Assembly: GCA_024696725.1 (NCBI GenBank)
Contig: JAILGO010000179.1
Coordinates: forward strand, 1-14,244
Source: Eubacterium sp.
Lineage (GTDB): Bacteria > Bacillota > Clostridia > Oscillospirales > Acutalibacteraceae
Direction of reading: 5' to 3'
Length of the DNA: 14,244 bases
This document shows positions 4,755 to 13,743 of the stretch, piece after piece; the first letter of the stretch is position 1, and each line of letters begins with the position of its first letter. Below the pieces are notes generated by a model. The model was not told the origin of the DNA. It saw nothing but the letters and a program-made list of their open reading frames with translations, and searched no databases. The translations under genes were made by a program, and so were the position numbers.

Positions 4755-6176
4755 ATGAAAAAATTGCTCTCTGCTGCAATAGCGCTGTGCCTTTTGCTTG
4801 CGGTATCTATGCCGTTTACGGTATACGCAAAGGACGCAAATAACGACAGGGGAATGTATAAGGTCAGTGAAAAGGTTTACGCTGACGCTTATATGCTCGT
4901 TTCGCTCGACGACGAAAGCTATCCCGTTATCGCTCAGAAGAATAAGGATAAAAAGAAGTATCCCGCTTCGCTTACAAAAATAGTAACCGCTATGGTAACG
5001 CTTAACGAAGCTAAAAATCTTCAGGCTGAGGTTACCGTATCAAAAGCCGCTATCGACGCGCTTTCGGGTACGGACGCTCAGGTAGCGGGACTCAGACCGG
5101 GGGATAAGCTCACCCTCGAGGAGCTTCTTTATCTTACTATGGTTCATTCCGCCTGCGACGCTTGTCAGGTGCTTGCCGAGTATATCGGCGGTAATACTCC
5201 CGCGTTCTGTAAGCTGATGAACGACTGGTGTAAGTCAATAGGCTGTAAAAACAGTAACTTCGTAAATCCCGACGGACTTCACGACCCCGACCATTATACA
5301 ACCGCCGCGGATATGGAGCTTATAACCCTTGAGGCGCTTAAAAACGAAACCTTTGTTAAAATCGCCACGACTCAGCAGTATGAGTACGGCGACTATACCT
5401 TTATCCATACTAACTTTATGCTCGATAAATACCACGTTACGTATTACTACGAATACGCCGAGGGTATAAAGACCGGCTCTACCTCTCAGGCGGGCTACTG
5501 CGTAATAACGAAGGCGTCGAAGAACGGTTATAACTACCTTGCAATAGTTATGGACTCCCCTATAAAAAAGCTTGACGGCTACGATACAAAGTGCTCGTTT
5601 ATCGACGCCGCGACTCTTTTCGACTGGGCGTTCGATTCGCTTAAGTATTCGACGGTAATAAGAGCGAACGACGTCGTAAGCGAAATTCCTCTTGTAAACG
5701 GTAAGGACGCCGATACTATCCAGCTCGTTGCCGAAAAGGACGTAACTACCCTCGTTCCGACAAATCTTGAGGAGTCGGGACTGATGATAAAGCCCGTTGA
5801 ACAGCCCGAAGAGCTTGAGGCTCCGATAACTCAGGGCGACTATGTCTGCGATGCCGAGATATATTACGGCGGCAAGGTTATCGCTAAGACGAAGCTTGTT
5901 ACCGCGAAAAGCGTAGAGCTTTCGACCTTCCTTAAAATCTTCACCGCCTTAAGACAGTTTTTCGGTAATAAGATAGTGCTCGCCGTACTGATTATACTGA
6001 TACTGCTTGTGCTTCTTTATATCTATATCCTCTATTCGCGAATGGTGAAGGCTAAAAAGCGCTCTGCCGCAAAGCGCCGCCGTCGCGAGCAGCTCGACGA
6101 GGAAATGAACAGAAATATTAAGAATAAGAGCAGAAGTATTTCAAAACACGACGATTTACCGCCGCCGAGAAGATAA
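4755..6176 (+). CDS. dacF: D-alanyl-D-alanine carboxypeptidase, DacF/PBP5-like, membrane anchored
   Basis: Low-molecular-weight penicillin-binding proteins of this type trim the terminal D-alanine from peptidoglycan stem peptides outside the membrane. The 473-residue protein has a signal peptide (1-25, cleavage likely after V-Y-A), the catalytic SLTK tetrad (Ser72, Lys75), the KTG motif (239-241) and the conserved FVNPDGLHDPDHYTTAADM stretch at 169-187. The second active-site motif, normally SxN, is Ser132-Ala133-Cys134, so the expected Asn is Cys. A C-terminal beta domain (about 300-385) is followed by a real hydrophobic helix (about 406-428) and a 45-residue strongly basic tail (KAKKRSAAKRRRR at 432-444), instead of the usual short amphipathic anchor. 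AAGGTG lies 9 bases before the ATG. It appears to be a single-gene unit ending in its own terminator. Sporulation-specific (dacF) and vegetative (dacA) roles cannot be separated from sequence alone. Confidence 0.88.
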   Translation: MKKLLSAAIALCLLLAVSMPFTVYAKDANNDRGMYKVSEKVYADAYMLVSLDDESYPVIAQKNKDKKKYPASLTKIVTAMVTLNEAKNLQAEVTVSKAAIDALSGTDAQVAGLRPGDKLTLEELLYLTMVHSACDACQVLAEYIGGNTPAFCKLMNDWCKSIGCKNSNFVNPDGLHDPDHYTTAADMELITLEALKNETFVKIATTQQYEYGDYTFIHTNFMLDKYHVTYYYEYAEGIKTGSTSQAGYCVITKASKNGYNYLAIVMDSPIKKLDGYDTKCSFIDAATLFDWAFDSLKYSTVIRANDVVSEIPLVNGKDADTIQLVAEKDVTTLVPTNLEESGLMIKPVEQPEELEAPITQGDYVCDAEIYYGGKVIAKTKLVTAKSVELSTFLKIFTALRQFFGNKIVLAVLIILILLVLLYIYILYSRMVKAKKRSAAKRRRREQLDEEMNRNIKNKSRSISKHDDLPPPRR

Positions 6177-6181
6177 AAAAC

Positions 6182-6212
6182 AAAGGACGCGCCATGCGTC
6201 CTTTTTATTTTT
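6182..6212 (+). terminator. Intrinsic terminator of dacF
   Basis: AAAGGACGC (6182-6190) pairs with GCGTCCTTT (6196-6204) around a GCCAT loop, followed by a T-rich run. It begins 6 bases after the dacF stop codon. Confidence 0.9.
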
Positions 6213-6232
6213 CATATTATTATAAAAACTTA

Positions 6233-6261
6233 TTGATTACTGTAACTTAAAGTTTTATAAT
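6233..6261 (+). promoter_or_regulatory. Promoter of the glycoside operon, with a small inverted repeat
   Basis: TTGATT (6233-6238) and TATAAT (6256-6261) are 17 bases apart. The spacer contains AACTT-A-AAGTT (6244-6254), a 5-1-5 inverted repeat that could be an operator half-site pair, although such short AT-rich repeats are common by chance. No regulator gene is adjacent. Confidence 0.7.
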
Positions 6262-6289
6262 ATATGTGTACTAAAAGGAGATATAAACT

Positions 6290-7756
6290 ATGAAACAAGC
6301 ATTGACTAAAAAGAAAAGAATAGGCTACGCCTTCGGTATATTTACCGAATCGCTTTACTACAATATGTTTTATACGTATTACCTTACTTTTCTTAACGAA
6401 ATTGTCGGTATAAAACCGATGTTCAGCTCAATTATAATTTTCGTGTCCATCGCATGGGACGCTGTAACAGACCCCGTTATCGGTAACTATACCGATAAGC
6501 CTCTCGTCGATAAGCGCAGAGTTATGCGCGTTTCGATTCTTCCGCTCGCGATAGTATTTATCGTGGCGTGGACTAATATCGGCGCGGGCTTTTCCACACA
6601 GCTGGCGAGGGTTCTTTTTTATACTCTTATCTCTATGGGTATATGGTGCTTCTATACTCTTTATTCAATCCCGTACTATGCTATCGTTCCCGAGCTTACC
6701 GAGGATTATGACGAAAGAACGAAAATCCGTTCTCTCTCCTCTCTGCTTAACGCAATCTGCGTAGGGCTCGGTAATATTCTTCCCGCTCTCGTGCCTACGG
6801 TAGCTATACTTCTCGGTAAAAAATACGAAGGAAACGCCTATGCCGTAATTGCCGCGGTTATCAGCGTGCTCGCAATAATTCTCGGCTTTATCTGCTGTAA
6901 ATCGCTCGACGGAGTATACGAGCCGAGAAAGCCGAAGGACTCCGAGACGGTCGGTAAAATCAGCATTAAAGAAACCTTTGCGGCGTTCGGCGATATTTTA
7001 AGACTGAAGCCGACTAAGTGGTTTTTGCTTTTCGTTTTTCTGTTCCTCGCTATGAGCTCAATGATTCAGTCTAATCTTACCTATATGGTAATCGACTGTA
7101 TCGGAATGAAATACGATACGGGAATAGTATTCGTAATTCTCTCGCTCGTTGTATCTATGGGCGTAACGGTACCCATCGTTGAAAAGGTAGCCGAAAAGAA
7201 AGACAGGCGCTACGCCACGCTTCTGTTTTTAAGCATAGTTTTCGTGCTTGAAATAGCGATTAAGCTTATAGGTCTTGATTTCACCGTCGGCTCGTTTAAG
7301 ATTATGTGTATCGTAAGCCCGGCAGTGCTCGGAATAGCTACGGGTACCTTCTGGACTCTCTTCTATTCGATGGGATATGACCTCGTTGAGCTTAACGAGT
7401 TTAAAACGGGCGAGCGAAAGGAAAGCACTATTACCTCGCTTCCTCAGCTCGTTCAGAAGTTCGGCTCCGCCTTCGGTATACTTCTGGCGGGTCAGCTTCT
7501 CTCGGCTTACGGATATGACAGCTCTAACGATATAGCGGGTAAGGAAAGTCTGTTTACTAAGGTTACCGACCCGTATATAATTAACGGTATGGAGAATATC
7601 TCTACGGTTATTCCCGCAGTAATTCTCGGTCTTTCGCTTATCTGTCTTGCGGTTTATCCGATGACGAGAAAGTGCTTTAACGCGTTAATGGTACAGCTTG
7701 AAAAGAAACGCCGCGGCGAAGAATATACAACGGAGGGCTTTGAAAAGCTTTTATAA
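6290..7756 (+). CDS. GPH-family (MelB-like) cation:sugar symporter
   Basis: The 488-residue protein has about 12 hydrophobic helices and belongs to the glycoside-pentoside-hexuronide:cation symporter family within the major facilitator fold. The helix II signature WDAVTDPVIGNYTD (residues 56-69) carries Asp57 and Asp61, spaced four apart like the cation-site aspartates of MelB. The first helix region (G-Y-A-F-G-I-F-T-E-S) also fits. These carriers import mono- and disaccharides or small glycosides with sodium or protons. The gene leads the set with the GH38 and GH29 genes, so the cargo is probably a small mannoside or fucoside. AAAGGAG lies 9 bases before the ATG, and the next start follows after 14 bases. 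The substrate cannot be read from the sequence. Confidence 0.88.
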   Translation: MKQALTKKKRIGYAFGIFTESLYYNMFYTYYLTFLNEIVGIKPMFSSIIIFVSIAWDAVTDPVIGNYTDKPLVDKRRVMRVSILPLAIVFIVAWTNIGAGFSTQLARVLFYTLISMGIWCFYTLYSIPYYAIVPELTEDYDERTKIRSLSSLLNAICVGLGNILPALVPTVAILLGKKYEGNAYAVIAAVISVLAIILGFICCKSLDGVYEPRKPKDSETVGKISIKETFAAFGDILRLKPTKWFLLFVFLFLAMSSMIQSNLTYMVIDCIGMKYDTGIVFVILSLVVSMGVTVPIVEKVAEKKDRRYATLLFLSIVFVLEIAIKLIGLDFTVGSFKIMCIVSPAVLGIATGTFWTLFYSMGYDLVELNEFKTGERKESTITSLPQLVQKFGSAFGILLAGQLLSAYGYDSSNDIAGKESLFTKVTDPYIINGMENISTVIPAVILGLSLICLAVYPMTRKCFNALMVQLEKKRRGEEYTTEGFEKLL

Positions 7757-7770
7757 GAAAGGATGACAAT

Positions 7771-10700
7771 ATGAGCAGGAAAAGGATTTATACGGTCGCA
7801 ACCGCCCATCTGGATACAATATGGAGCTGGGATTTTGAGACAACCTGTAAAAAGTATATTTACAACACGCTTGTTGAGAATTTCGCGCTTCTGAAAAAAT
7901 ATCCTAACTATGTTTTCTCTTTCGAGGGCTCATACCGCTATGAGCTTATGGAGGAGTATTATCCCGAGCTTTTTGAGGAACTTAAAAAATACATAGCCGA
8001 GGGACGCTGGAACGTTACGGGCTCAGCCTTTGAAAACGGCGACGTTAACTGTCCGTCTCCCGAGGCGCTTTTCAGAAATATTCTTATAGGTAATACTTAT
8101 TTCGACGAGAAGTTCGGCAAGCGCTCGTGCGATATTTATCTTCCCGACTGCTTCGGCTTCGGCTGGGCGCTTCCCTCGATAGCTTACCACGCGCACCTTA
8201 AGGGCTTCACTACTCAGAAGCTTGCGTGGGGCTGCGCGTACGGTACGCCGTTTGATATCGGTAAGTGGTACGGCGTTGACGGAAATTATATTTATTCAAG
8301 CGCTAATCCCGGAAGCTATTTCTATGTTCTCAAGCAGCTTCGAGACTGGGATTTCGTTATGGATAAGCTTAAGAAAAACGAGGAATACGGTCTTGACTGG
8401 ACCTACGTATTCCACGGTATCGGCGACAGAGGCGGCGCGCCCTTTGAGGAAACCGTTAAGTTTGCCGAGGAGGAAATAAAGAAGAATCCCGAAAGCGATA
8501 TTGAAGTTATCGCCGCTTCGGCTGACCAAATTTACAGGGATATTGAAACAGAGCTTCCCGACGAGGTTAAGGATAAGCTGCCCGTTTGGAAAACCGAGCT
8601 AATTATGCAGAATCACGGCGTAGGCGGCTACACCTCGAGAGCTATCGGAAAGCGCTGGAACGCCAGATGCCAGGACTTAGCCGACATAGCCGAAAGAAGC
8701 GCCGTTACCGCCGAGTATTTCGGTACGGCGGCATATAACGGCGAGGTTATGGAAAAGGCGTGGAAGCGCCCGATTGCCCATCAGTTCCACGACGATACTC
8801 CCGGTACTTCCGTTCAGCGCGCGTACCGAAGGAGCTGGAACGATTACGCAATGAGCATTAATCAGTTCAGAGGAGAGCTTTCCTCCTCGCTCACTTCTCT
8901 TTCACAGCTTATGGATACGGGCTTCTGTGCGGGTACTCCGCTTATAGTTTACAACAGCCTTGAGTTTACGAGAAAGGGCGTCGTAATCGCGGAGCTCGAC
9001 GGAATAGACAGTAAGTTTGTACGCGTGTTCGCGAGCGGAAAGAACGAGGTTCCGAGCCAGATTATCGCCGAAAAGGACGGCGTTAAGACCGTGCTCTTTA
9101 TCGCCGAGGTTCCTTCTCTCGGCTCAGCCGTTTTTGACGTAAGACCGAGCGACGAGCCCTGTAAGGCGCAGAGCTCGCTTAAAAGCGGCGACACGACTAT
9201 GGAAAACGCCACCCTTAAGGTAACGCTCAACCGAGCGGGCGACGTTACTTCAATTTATAATAAACCGCTTGACCGTGAGATGCTTGAAAAGCCGATAGTA
9301 TCGGGACTCTTTGACTATACGGGCTCTAAGGATTGGCCCGCCTGGGAAATGAATTACGAAGAGGCAAATAAGGAGCCGGACAGGCTTCCTCAGCTCGTCT
9401 CCTTCAAGCTGTGCGAAAACGGCGCGGCGCGCGTTTCCTTCGAGATAATTCAGCGCGATAAAAAGAGCGAATTTAAAAAGTATATCTGCTTAACCGAGTG
9501 CGGCGAAGCCGTTGAGGTATATAACGAAACAGAGTGGCAGAGTATGAGAACTCTGCTTAAGGAGCGCTTCTCCTTTACCGCAAAGAATGAAAAGGCGCTC
9601 TTCGACCTCGGACTCGGCGCTATCGAGCGAGGCAATATGAACGAAAAGCTCTTCGAGGTTCCCGCTCAGAAATGGGCGGATATTACCGACGAGAGCGGAG
9701 AATTCGGCGTTTCCGTTCTCAGCGAGTGTAAGTACGGTTGGGATAAGTACGACGATAATACTCTTCGTCTTACAATCCTTCATACGCCTAAAAAGAATTA
9801 CCGTATCGACTCGATGCAGTCTATGATGGATTTAGGTAAGAATATCTACTCGTACGCCGTCTATCCCCATAGCGGTAAGGCGGGAGAGGACACTCAGCGT
9901 CAGGCGAGAATGTTTACTACTCCGCTCGTCGCGGTTAAAGCAACCAAGCATAAGGGCAAATTCAAGGGCTCTTACTCCTTCGGCGGCGTAAGCGATAACG
10001 GCGTAATTATCCGCTGTCTTAAAAAGAAGTATCACAGCGATAAAGCCGAATATGTCGTACGCTTTAACGAAGGCGCAAATAAAGCGGTTAAGGGCTTTGA
10101 ATTTACTCTCGGCGACGGAATTGAAACAGCTTACGAGGCGTGGGGAAGCGAGGAATACAGAAACGACGCGACGGTAATCGACGGAAAGCTCGTCTGCGAC
10201 TTCAGACCCTATGAGGTAAAAACCTTCGTCTTTACTCTTAAGGAAAGCGCCGTAAAGGGAAAGCCTGTGGAAAGCAGACCGCTTGACCTTGAGCTTAACG
10301 CGGATATTTCCTTTATCCCCGAAAAGCTTCGCAGAAACGAAATCACGGTATGCGGAATTACCTTTAATCCCGGAAACGGTATGCACCTTTGCGGCGGCGA
10401 AAAGCTTGATATCGGCGAGGGTAAGAAGCTTGCGCTCCTTTGTGCTAATAAAAAGAACGACGCGTTCGCTAACAATATGGAGGAGGCGTACGCCCGCTGG
10501 GATTTATACGACTTTAAGGAAACCGCCTATATCAAGGACGGTCAGCTCGGCTATGAGTTTACCCACAGCCTTGACGGCGATAAGGTAAAATACGCGCACG
10601 GTCTTTATTTCTGGGTGGTAATCTGCGACGGCGATACCCTTCCCGACAATAAGGACGTTTGCGTTCTTGCCGCTACTGAAATTGACGAAGTAAAGGCTGA

Positions 10701-10911
10701 GCTTGTAACTCCGCTTATCGACAGAATTGAAAACAACCGTCCGTTTACCTTTAAAAAGAATCTTAAGGAAAAGCTTTGGTATTTACAGTCGAAGCTGATT
10801 TGGGAGATAAACGATAAGGATGATTATTTCGTCCACAATAATAACGGAAAAAACGGAAAGAGAATTGAACAGACGGGAAACCGTTTTCAGACGAAGAAAA
10901 TAGAACTGTAA
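7771..10911 (+). CDS. GH38 alpha-mannosidase, cytoplasmic
   Basis: This 1046-residue protein is a retaining alpha-mannosidase of glycoside hydrolase family 38. The N-terminal catalytic (beta/alpha)7 domain shows the zinc ligands His13 and Asp15 in AHLDTIW, the probable nucleophile Asp126 in LPDCFGFG, and the late ligand His340 in HQFHDDTPGTS. GVGGYTSR at 283-290 fits the family's substrate-site loop. The rest is the helical bundle and large beta-sandwich domains usual for the family, and the length is normal. There is no signal peptide or membrane helix, so it acts in the cytoplasm on imported substrate. An AAAGGA site sits 7 bases before the ATG. It lies between the symporter and the fucosidase, 4 bases from the latter, so the three are almost certainly one transcript. 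Linkage specificity (alpha-1,2, -1,3 or -1,6) cannot be predicted by eye. Confidence 0.92.
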   Translation: MSRKRIYTVATAHLDTIWSWDFETTCKKYIYNTLVENFALLKKYPNYVFSFEGSYRYELMEEYYPELFEELKKYIAEGRWNVTGSAFENGDVNCPSPEALFRNILIGNTYFDEKFGKRSCDIYLPDCFGFGWALPSIAYHAHLKGFTTQKLAWGCAYGTPFDIGKWYGVDGNYIYSSANPGSYFYVLKQLRDWDFVMDKLKKNEEYGLDWTYVFHGIGDRGGAPFEETVKFAEEEIKKNPESDIEVIAASADQIYRDIETELPDEVKDKLPVWKTELIMQNHGVGGYTSRAIGKRWNARCQDLADIAERSAVTAEYFGTAAYNGEVMEKAWKRPIAHQFHDDTPGTSVQRAYRRSWNDYAMSINQFRGELSSSLTSLSQLMDTGFCAGTPLIVYNSLEFTRKGVVIAELDGIDSKFVRVFASGKNEVPSQIIAEKDGVKTVLFIAEVPSLGSAVFDVRPSDEPCKAQSSLKSGDTTMENATLKVTLNRAGDVTSIYNKPLDREMLEKPIVSGLFDYTGSKDWPAWEMNYEEANKEPDRLPQLVSFKLCENGAARVSFEIIQRDKKSEFKKYICLTECGEAVEVYNETEWQSMRTLLKERFSFTAKNEKALFDLGLGAIERGNMNEKLFEVPAQKWADITDESGEFGVSVLSECKYGWDKYDDNTLRLTILHTPKKNYRIDSMQSMMDLGKNIYSYAVYPHSGKAGEDTQRQARMFTTPLVAVKATKHKGKFKGSYSFGGVSDNGVIIRCLKKKYHSDKAEYVVRFNEGANKAVKGFEFTLGDGIETAYEAWGSEEYRNDATVIDGKLVCDFRPYEVKTFVFTLKESAVKGKPVESRPLDLELNADISFIPEKLRRNEITVCGITFNPGNGMHLCGGEKLDIGEGKKLALLCANKKNDAFANNMEEAYARWDLYDFKETAYIKDGQLGYEFTHSLDGDKVKYAHGLYFWVVICDGDTLPDNKDVCVLAATEIDEVKAELVTPLIDRIENNRPFTFKKNLKEKLWYLQSKLIWEINDKDDYFVHNNNGKNGKRIEQTGNRFQTKKIEL

Positions 10912-10915
10912 AACT

Positions 10916-12289
10916 ATGAAACTAAAGCTTGATGAAAACTGGACGACCTTAAACGGTAAGCAGGAGCTGTGCGACGCGGAGGTCGAGCGCTATATTTCCG
11001 TAGTGCCGTCGCCTTCGCAGCTTGAGCACGCCGAAACTCCGTTTTACTGCTTTATCCATTTCGGTATGAATACCGCGACGGGCAGGGAATGGGGTAACGC
11101 TACCGAAACCGTCAGCGATTTTACGATTGAAAAAATCAAGCCCGCTCAGTGGGTCAGGGCTGTTAAGTCCGCAGGCGCCGGGGGATTGATTCTGACCTGT
11201 AAGCACCACGACGGCTTCTGCCTCTGGGCTACAGAAACGACTGATTTTAACGTTATGAAAACGCTTCTCGTAACGGATATCGTAAAAGCGGTCAGCGACG
11301 AGTGCAAGGCTCAGGGAATTAAATTCGGCGTATATCTCTCTCCGTGGGATATGCACGAAAAAACATACGCTACCAAGTATTACGACGACTTCTTCTGCCG
11401 TCAGCTTACCGAGCTTTTAACAAATTACGGAGAGATTTTCGAGGTCTGGTTCGACGGCGCAAAGGGCGCTCAGGCGAAGGACTTTGATTACGATTGGGAG
11501 AGGTATTACCGCCTTGTAAGGACTCTTCAGCCTAAGGCTGATATCGCCGTGTGCGGACCCGATATCCGCTGGGTCGGAAACGAAGCGGGCAGGTCGCGGA
11601 AAAGCGAGTTCTGCGTCGTTCCCGAATATCTTACTAAAGCAGAGACCGTTCAGAAGCATTCTCAACAGACGGCTGACGGCGCCGCAGCGCTTCAGAAAAT
11701 CAGCTCGAAGGATGAGGACCTTGGCTCCCGCGCGGTGTTAAAGGCTAATACTAATCTTGTATGGTATCCCGCCGAGGCTGACGTATCTATAAGAAACGGT
11801 TGGTTCTATTCTAAAGGACAGAGCGTGAAAAGCGTTAAAAAGCTTTTTGATATCTATCTCAACACGGTGGGTAATAACTGTTTTCTTCTTCTTAACGTGC
11901 CGCCGACCGATAAGGGCGTAATTCACCGTAAGGACAGAAGAAGACTGAAAAAGCTCGGCGAAAAAATCTCCGCCGTAACCGCTCATCCCGTAATTGAACA
12001 GAATTACGGAACGCTGAAAGAGGTCGACGGTTATATCGAATTCAAGTTCGATTCGGAGAAAAAGCTTAAATACTGCGTTCTTGAAGAGGATACGGAGTTT
12101 TCACAGCGCGTTGAGGCGTTCGATTTGTACCTTTTAAAGCCGAACGGAAAATACAGAAAAGCGTACGGCGGAACGGTTATCGGTATGAAAAAAATTATTC
12201 CGCTCAAGGGCAAGGCGCTCGGCGCGATGCTTGTAATCCGTCAGTCGCGCTCGACTCCCGTATTAAAGAAAATAGGCTTTTACTTATAG
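10916..12289 (+). CDS. GH29 alpha-L-fucosidase, cytoplasmic
   Basis: The 457-residue protein has the GH29 catalytic barrel: F-I-H-F-G-M-N near residues 46-52, CKHHDGFCLW at 95-104, and VWFDGA at 177-182 with Asp180 as nucleophile. AEADVSIRNGWFY (286-298) is a loop in which Glu287 could be the general acid/base, as in the GH29-B-like branch; that assignment is tentative. NCFLLLNVPPTDKG (321-334) closes the barrel. A short C-terminal beta domain follows. There is no signal peptide, unlike many gut fucosidases, so the substrate must be imported. It begins 4 bases after the mannosidase stop with no good ribosome site of its own, which points to translational coupling. No terminator is visible before the trkA promoter. 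GH29-B enzymes usually prefer branched alpha-1,3/1,4-linked fucose, but the subfamily is not certain here. Confidence 0.9.
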   Translation: MKLKLDENWTTLNGKQELCDAEVERYISVVPSPSQLEHAETPFYCFIHFGMNTATGREWGNATETVSDFTIEKIKPAQWVRAVKSAGAGGLILTCKHHDGFCLWATETTDFNVMKTLLVTDIVKAVSDECKAQGIKFGVYLSPWDMHEKTYATKYYDDFFCRQLTELLTNYGEIFEVWFDGAKGAQAKDFDYDWERYYRLVRTLQPKADIAVCGPDIRWVGNEAGRSRKSEFCVVPEYLTKAETVQKHSQQTADGAAALQKISSKDEDLGSRAVLKANTNLVWYPAEADVSIRNGWFYSKGQSVKSVKKLFDIYLNTVGNNCFLLLNVPPTDKGVIHRKDRRRLKKLGEKISAVTAHPVIEQNYGTLKEVDGYIEFKFDSEKKLKYCVLEEDTEFSQRVEAFDLYLLKPNGKYRKAYGGTVIGMKKIIPLKGKALGAMLVIRQSRSTPVLKKIGFYL

Positions 12290-12291
12290 TA

Positions 12292-12319
12292 TTGACTTTT
12301 AAATTCATTGTGATATATT
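12292..12319 (+). promoter_or_regulatory. Promoter of trkA
   Basis: TTGACT (12292-12297) and TATATT (12314-12319) are 16 bases apart, starting just after the fucosidase stop. The potassium genes therefore probably have their own transcript. Confidence 0.65.
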
Positions 12320-12350
12320 AGTTAAAGATTATGAAAAAGAGGAAGCGTCT

Positions 12351-13742
12351 ATGAGCTCTCAGAAAAAGAATAACGGACTTAATATTATTATCGTCGGCTG
12401 CGGCAGGGTAGGCACAACGCTTGTTGAACAGCTTACGGCAGAGGGCCACGATATTACCGTAATTGATAAGGACGCCGAAAGAATCAGCGTGCTTACCGAT
12501 TTGTACGATATTATGGGCGTAGTAGGTAACGGCGCTTCCTTCGGCGTACAGGTTGAAGCGGGAATAAAGGACGCTGATTTGATTATCGCCGTAACCGAAA
12601 GCGACGAGCTTAACCTGCTTTGCTGTACCGTTGCGAGAAGAGTCGGCGAATGCGCGGCTATTGCGCGCGTGCGTGACCCCGATTACAGCATTGAAATCGG
12701 CTATCTTCGCGAAAAGCTCGGGCTGGCTATGATTATCAATCCTGAGCTTGAAGCGTCAAGGGAAATGGCAAAAATCCTCTGCCTGCCCACTGCGCTTGAA
12801 ATTGAATCCTTTGCGCACGGTCAGGCTGAGCTTATAAAGTTCAAGATTGAAAAGAACAATGTGCTTGACGGAATGTCAGTATCGACAATCGGCGCCAACA
12901 ATGAAAGTATTCTTGTATGTGCTGTTGAACGCGGCGAACGCGTGTTTATTCCAAACGGCGACGACGTGCTTATGGCGGGCGATATAGTTGCGTTCGTTGC
13001 GCCGCGTAAGGTTGCAAGAGTGTTCTTTAAGAAAATCGGCTCAAAGTCGCATCAGGTTAAGGATACTCTTATAGTAGGCGGCGGAAGCACCGCATATTAC
13101 CTTGCAAAACAGCTTAACCACCTCGGCACCAAGGTAACTATTATTGAAAAGAATAAAGAGCGCTGCGAGCGTCTTGCAGACATTCTGCCGAACGCCGTAA
13201 TAATCAACGGCGACGGAACCGACGAAGAATTGCTTCGCGAAGAGGGTATTGAAAGCGTTGAATCCTTCGTTCCTCTTACGGATAAGGATGAGGAAAACAT
13301 TTTCCTTAATCTTTATGCGAACAGGGTAAGCAAGGCGAATATAAAGATTATTACAAGAATTAAGGCAATTACCTTTAAGGATATTATTGATAACCTTGAC
13401 CTCGGTTCGCTTGTATATCCGAGATATATTACAACCAGGGCAATTATTGCTTTTGTAAGGGCAAAAAAGGCTTCGCGTTCAAGCGGAATTGAAACGCTTT
13501 CGTATATTTTTAACCACAGGGTTGAGGCGATTGAATTCAGGGTTCGTGAAGATGTTCCGAATCTGACCGACGTTATGCTTATGGACCTTAATCTTAAAAG
13601 CAACGTACTTATAGCTTTCATCAACCGCCACGGCAAAATCATTATTCCGTCCGGCCAGGACTGTATTAAACCCGGCGATACGGTAATGATTGCAACCACC
13701 CAAAAAGGATTTTTCGAGCTTAAGGATATTTTGGATAAATAG
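12351..13742 (+). CDS. trkA: Trk potassium uptake regulatory subunit TrkA
   Basis: TrkA forms the cytoplasmic nucleotide-binding ring that gates the TrkH channel. The 463-residue protein has the usual two RCK repeats. The first Rossmann fold has GCGRVG (16-21) and the acidic Asp39 at the end of strand two, an NAD(H)/ATP-site feature, followed by its RCK-C domain (about 148-228). The second fold has IVGGGSTAYY (241-250) with Glu266, and an RCK-C domain to the end (GDTVMIATTQKG near residue 445). In the second repeat the third glycine is Ala248. The length is normal for TrkA. The ATG is preceded by a GAGGA-type ribosome site. The next gene, trkH, starts one base after the stop, so the two subunits are cotranscribed and coupled. 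Confidence 0.94.
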   Translation: MSSQKKNNGLNIIIVGCGRVGTTLVEQLTAEGHDITVIDKDAERISVLTDLYDIMGVVGNGASFGVQVEAGIKDADLIIAVTESDELNLLCCTVARRVGECAAIARVRDPDYSIEIGYLREKLGLAMIINPELEASREMAKILCLPTALEIESFAHGQAELIKFKIEKNNVLDGMSVSTIGANNESILVCAVERGERVFIPNGDDVLMAGDIVAFVAPRKVARVFFKKIGSKSHQVKDTLIVGGGSTAYYLAKQLNHLGTKVTIIEKNKERCERLADILPNAVIINGDGTDEELLREEGIESVESFVPLTDKDEENIFLNLYANRVSKANIKIITRIKAITFKDIIDNLDLGSLVYPRYITTRAIIAFVRAKKASRSSGIETLSYIFNHRVEAIEFRVREDVPNLTDVMLMDLNLKSNVLIAFINRHGKIIIPSGQDCIKPGDTVMIATTQKGFFELKDILDK

Positions 13743-13743
13743 T

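Noticed and set aside
9832..10386. Long minus-strand frame inside the GH38 gene (also others within spoVT, tyrA and GH29)
   Set aside because: These are shadows of the strongly biased codon use on the coding strand; none has a ribosome site or recognisable domain.
12331..12354. Seven-codon leader peptide MKKRKRL with ATGA overlap to the trkA start
   Set aside because: It has no ribosome site of its own and contains the trkA ribosome site; the purine-rich sequence and overlap are easily explained by chance.
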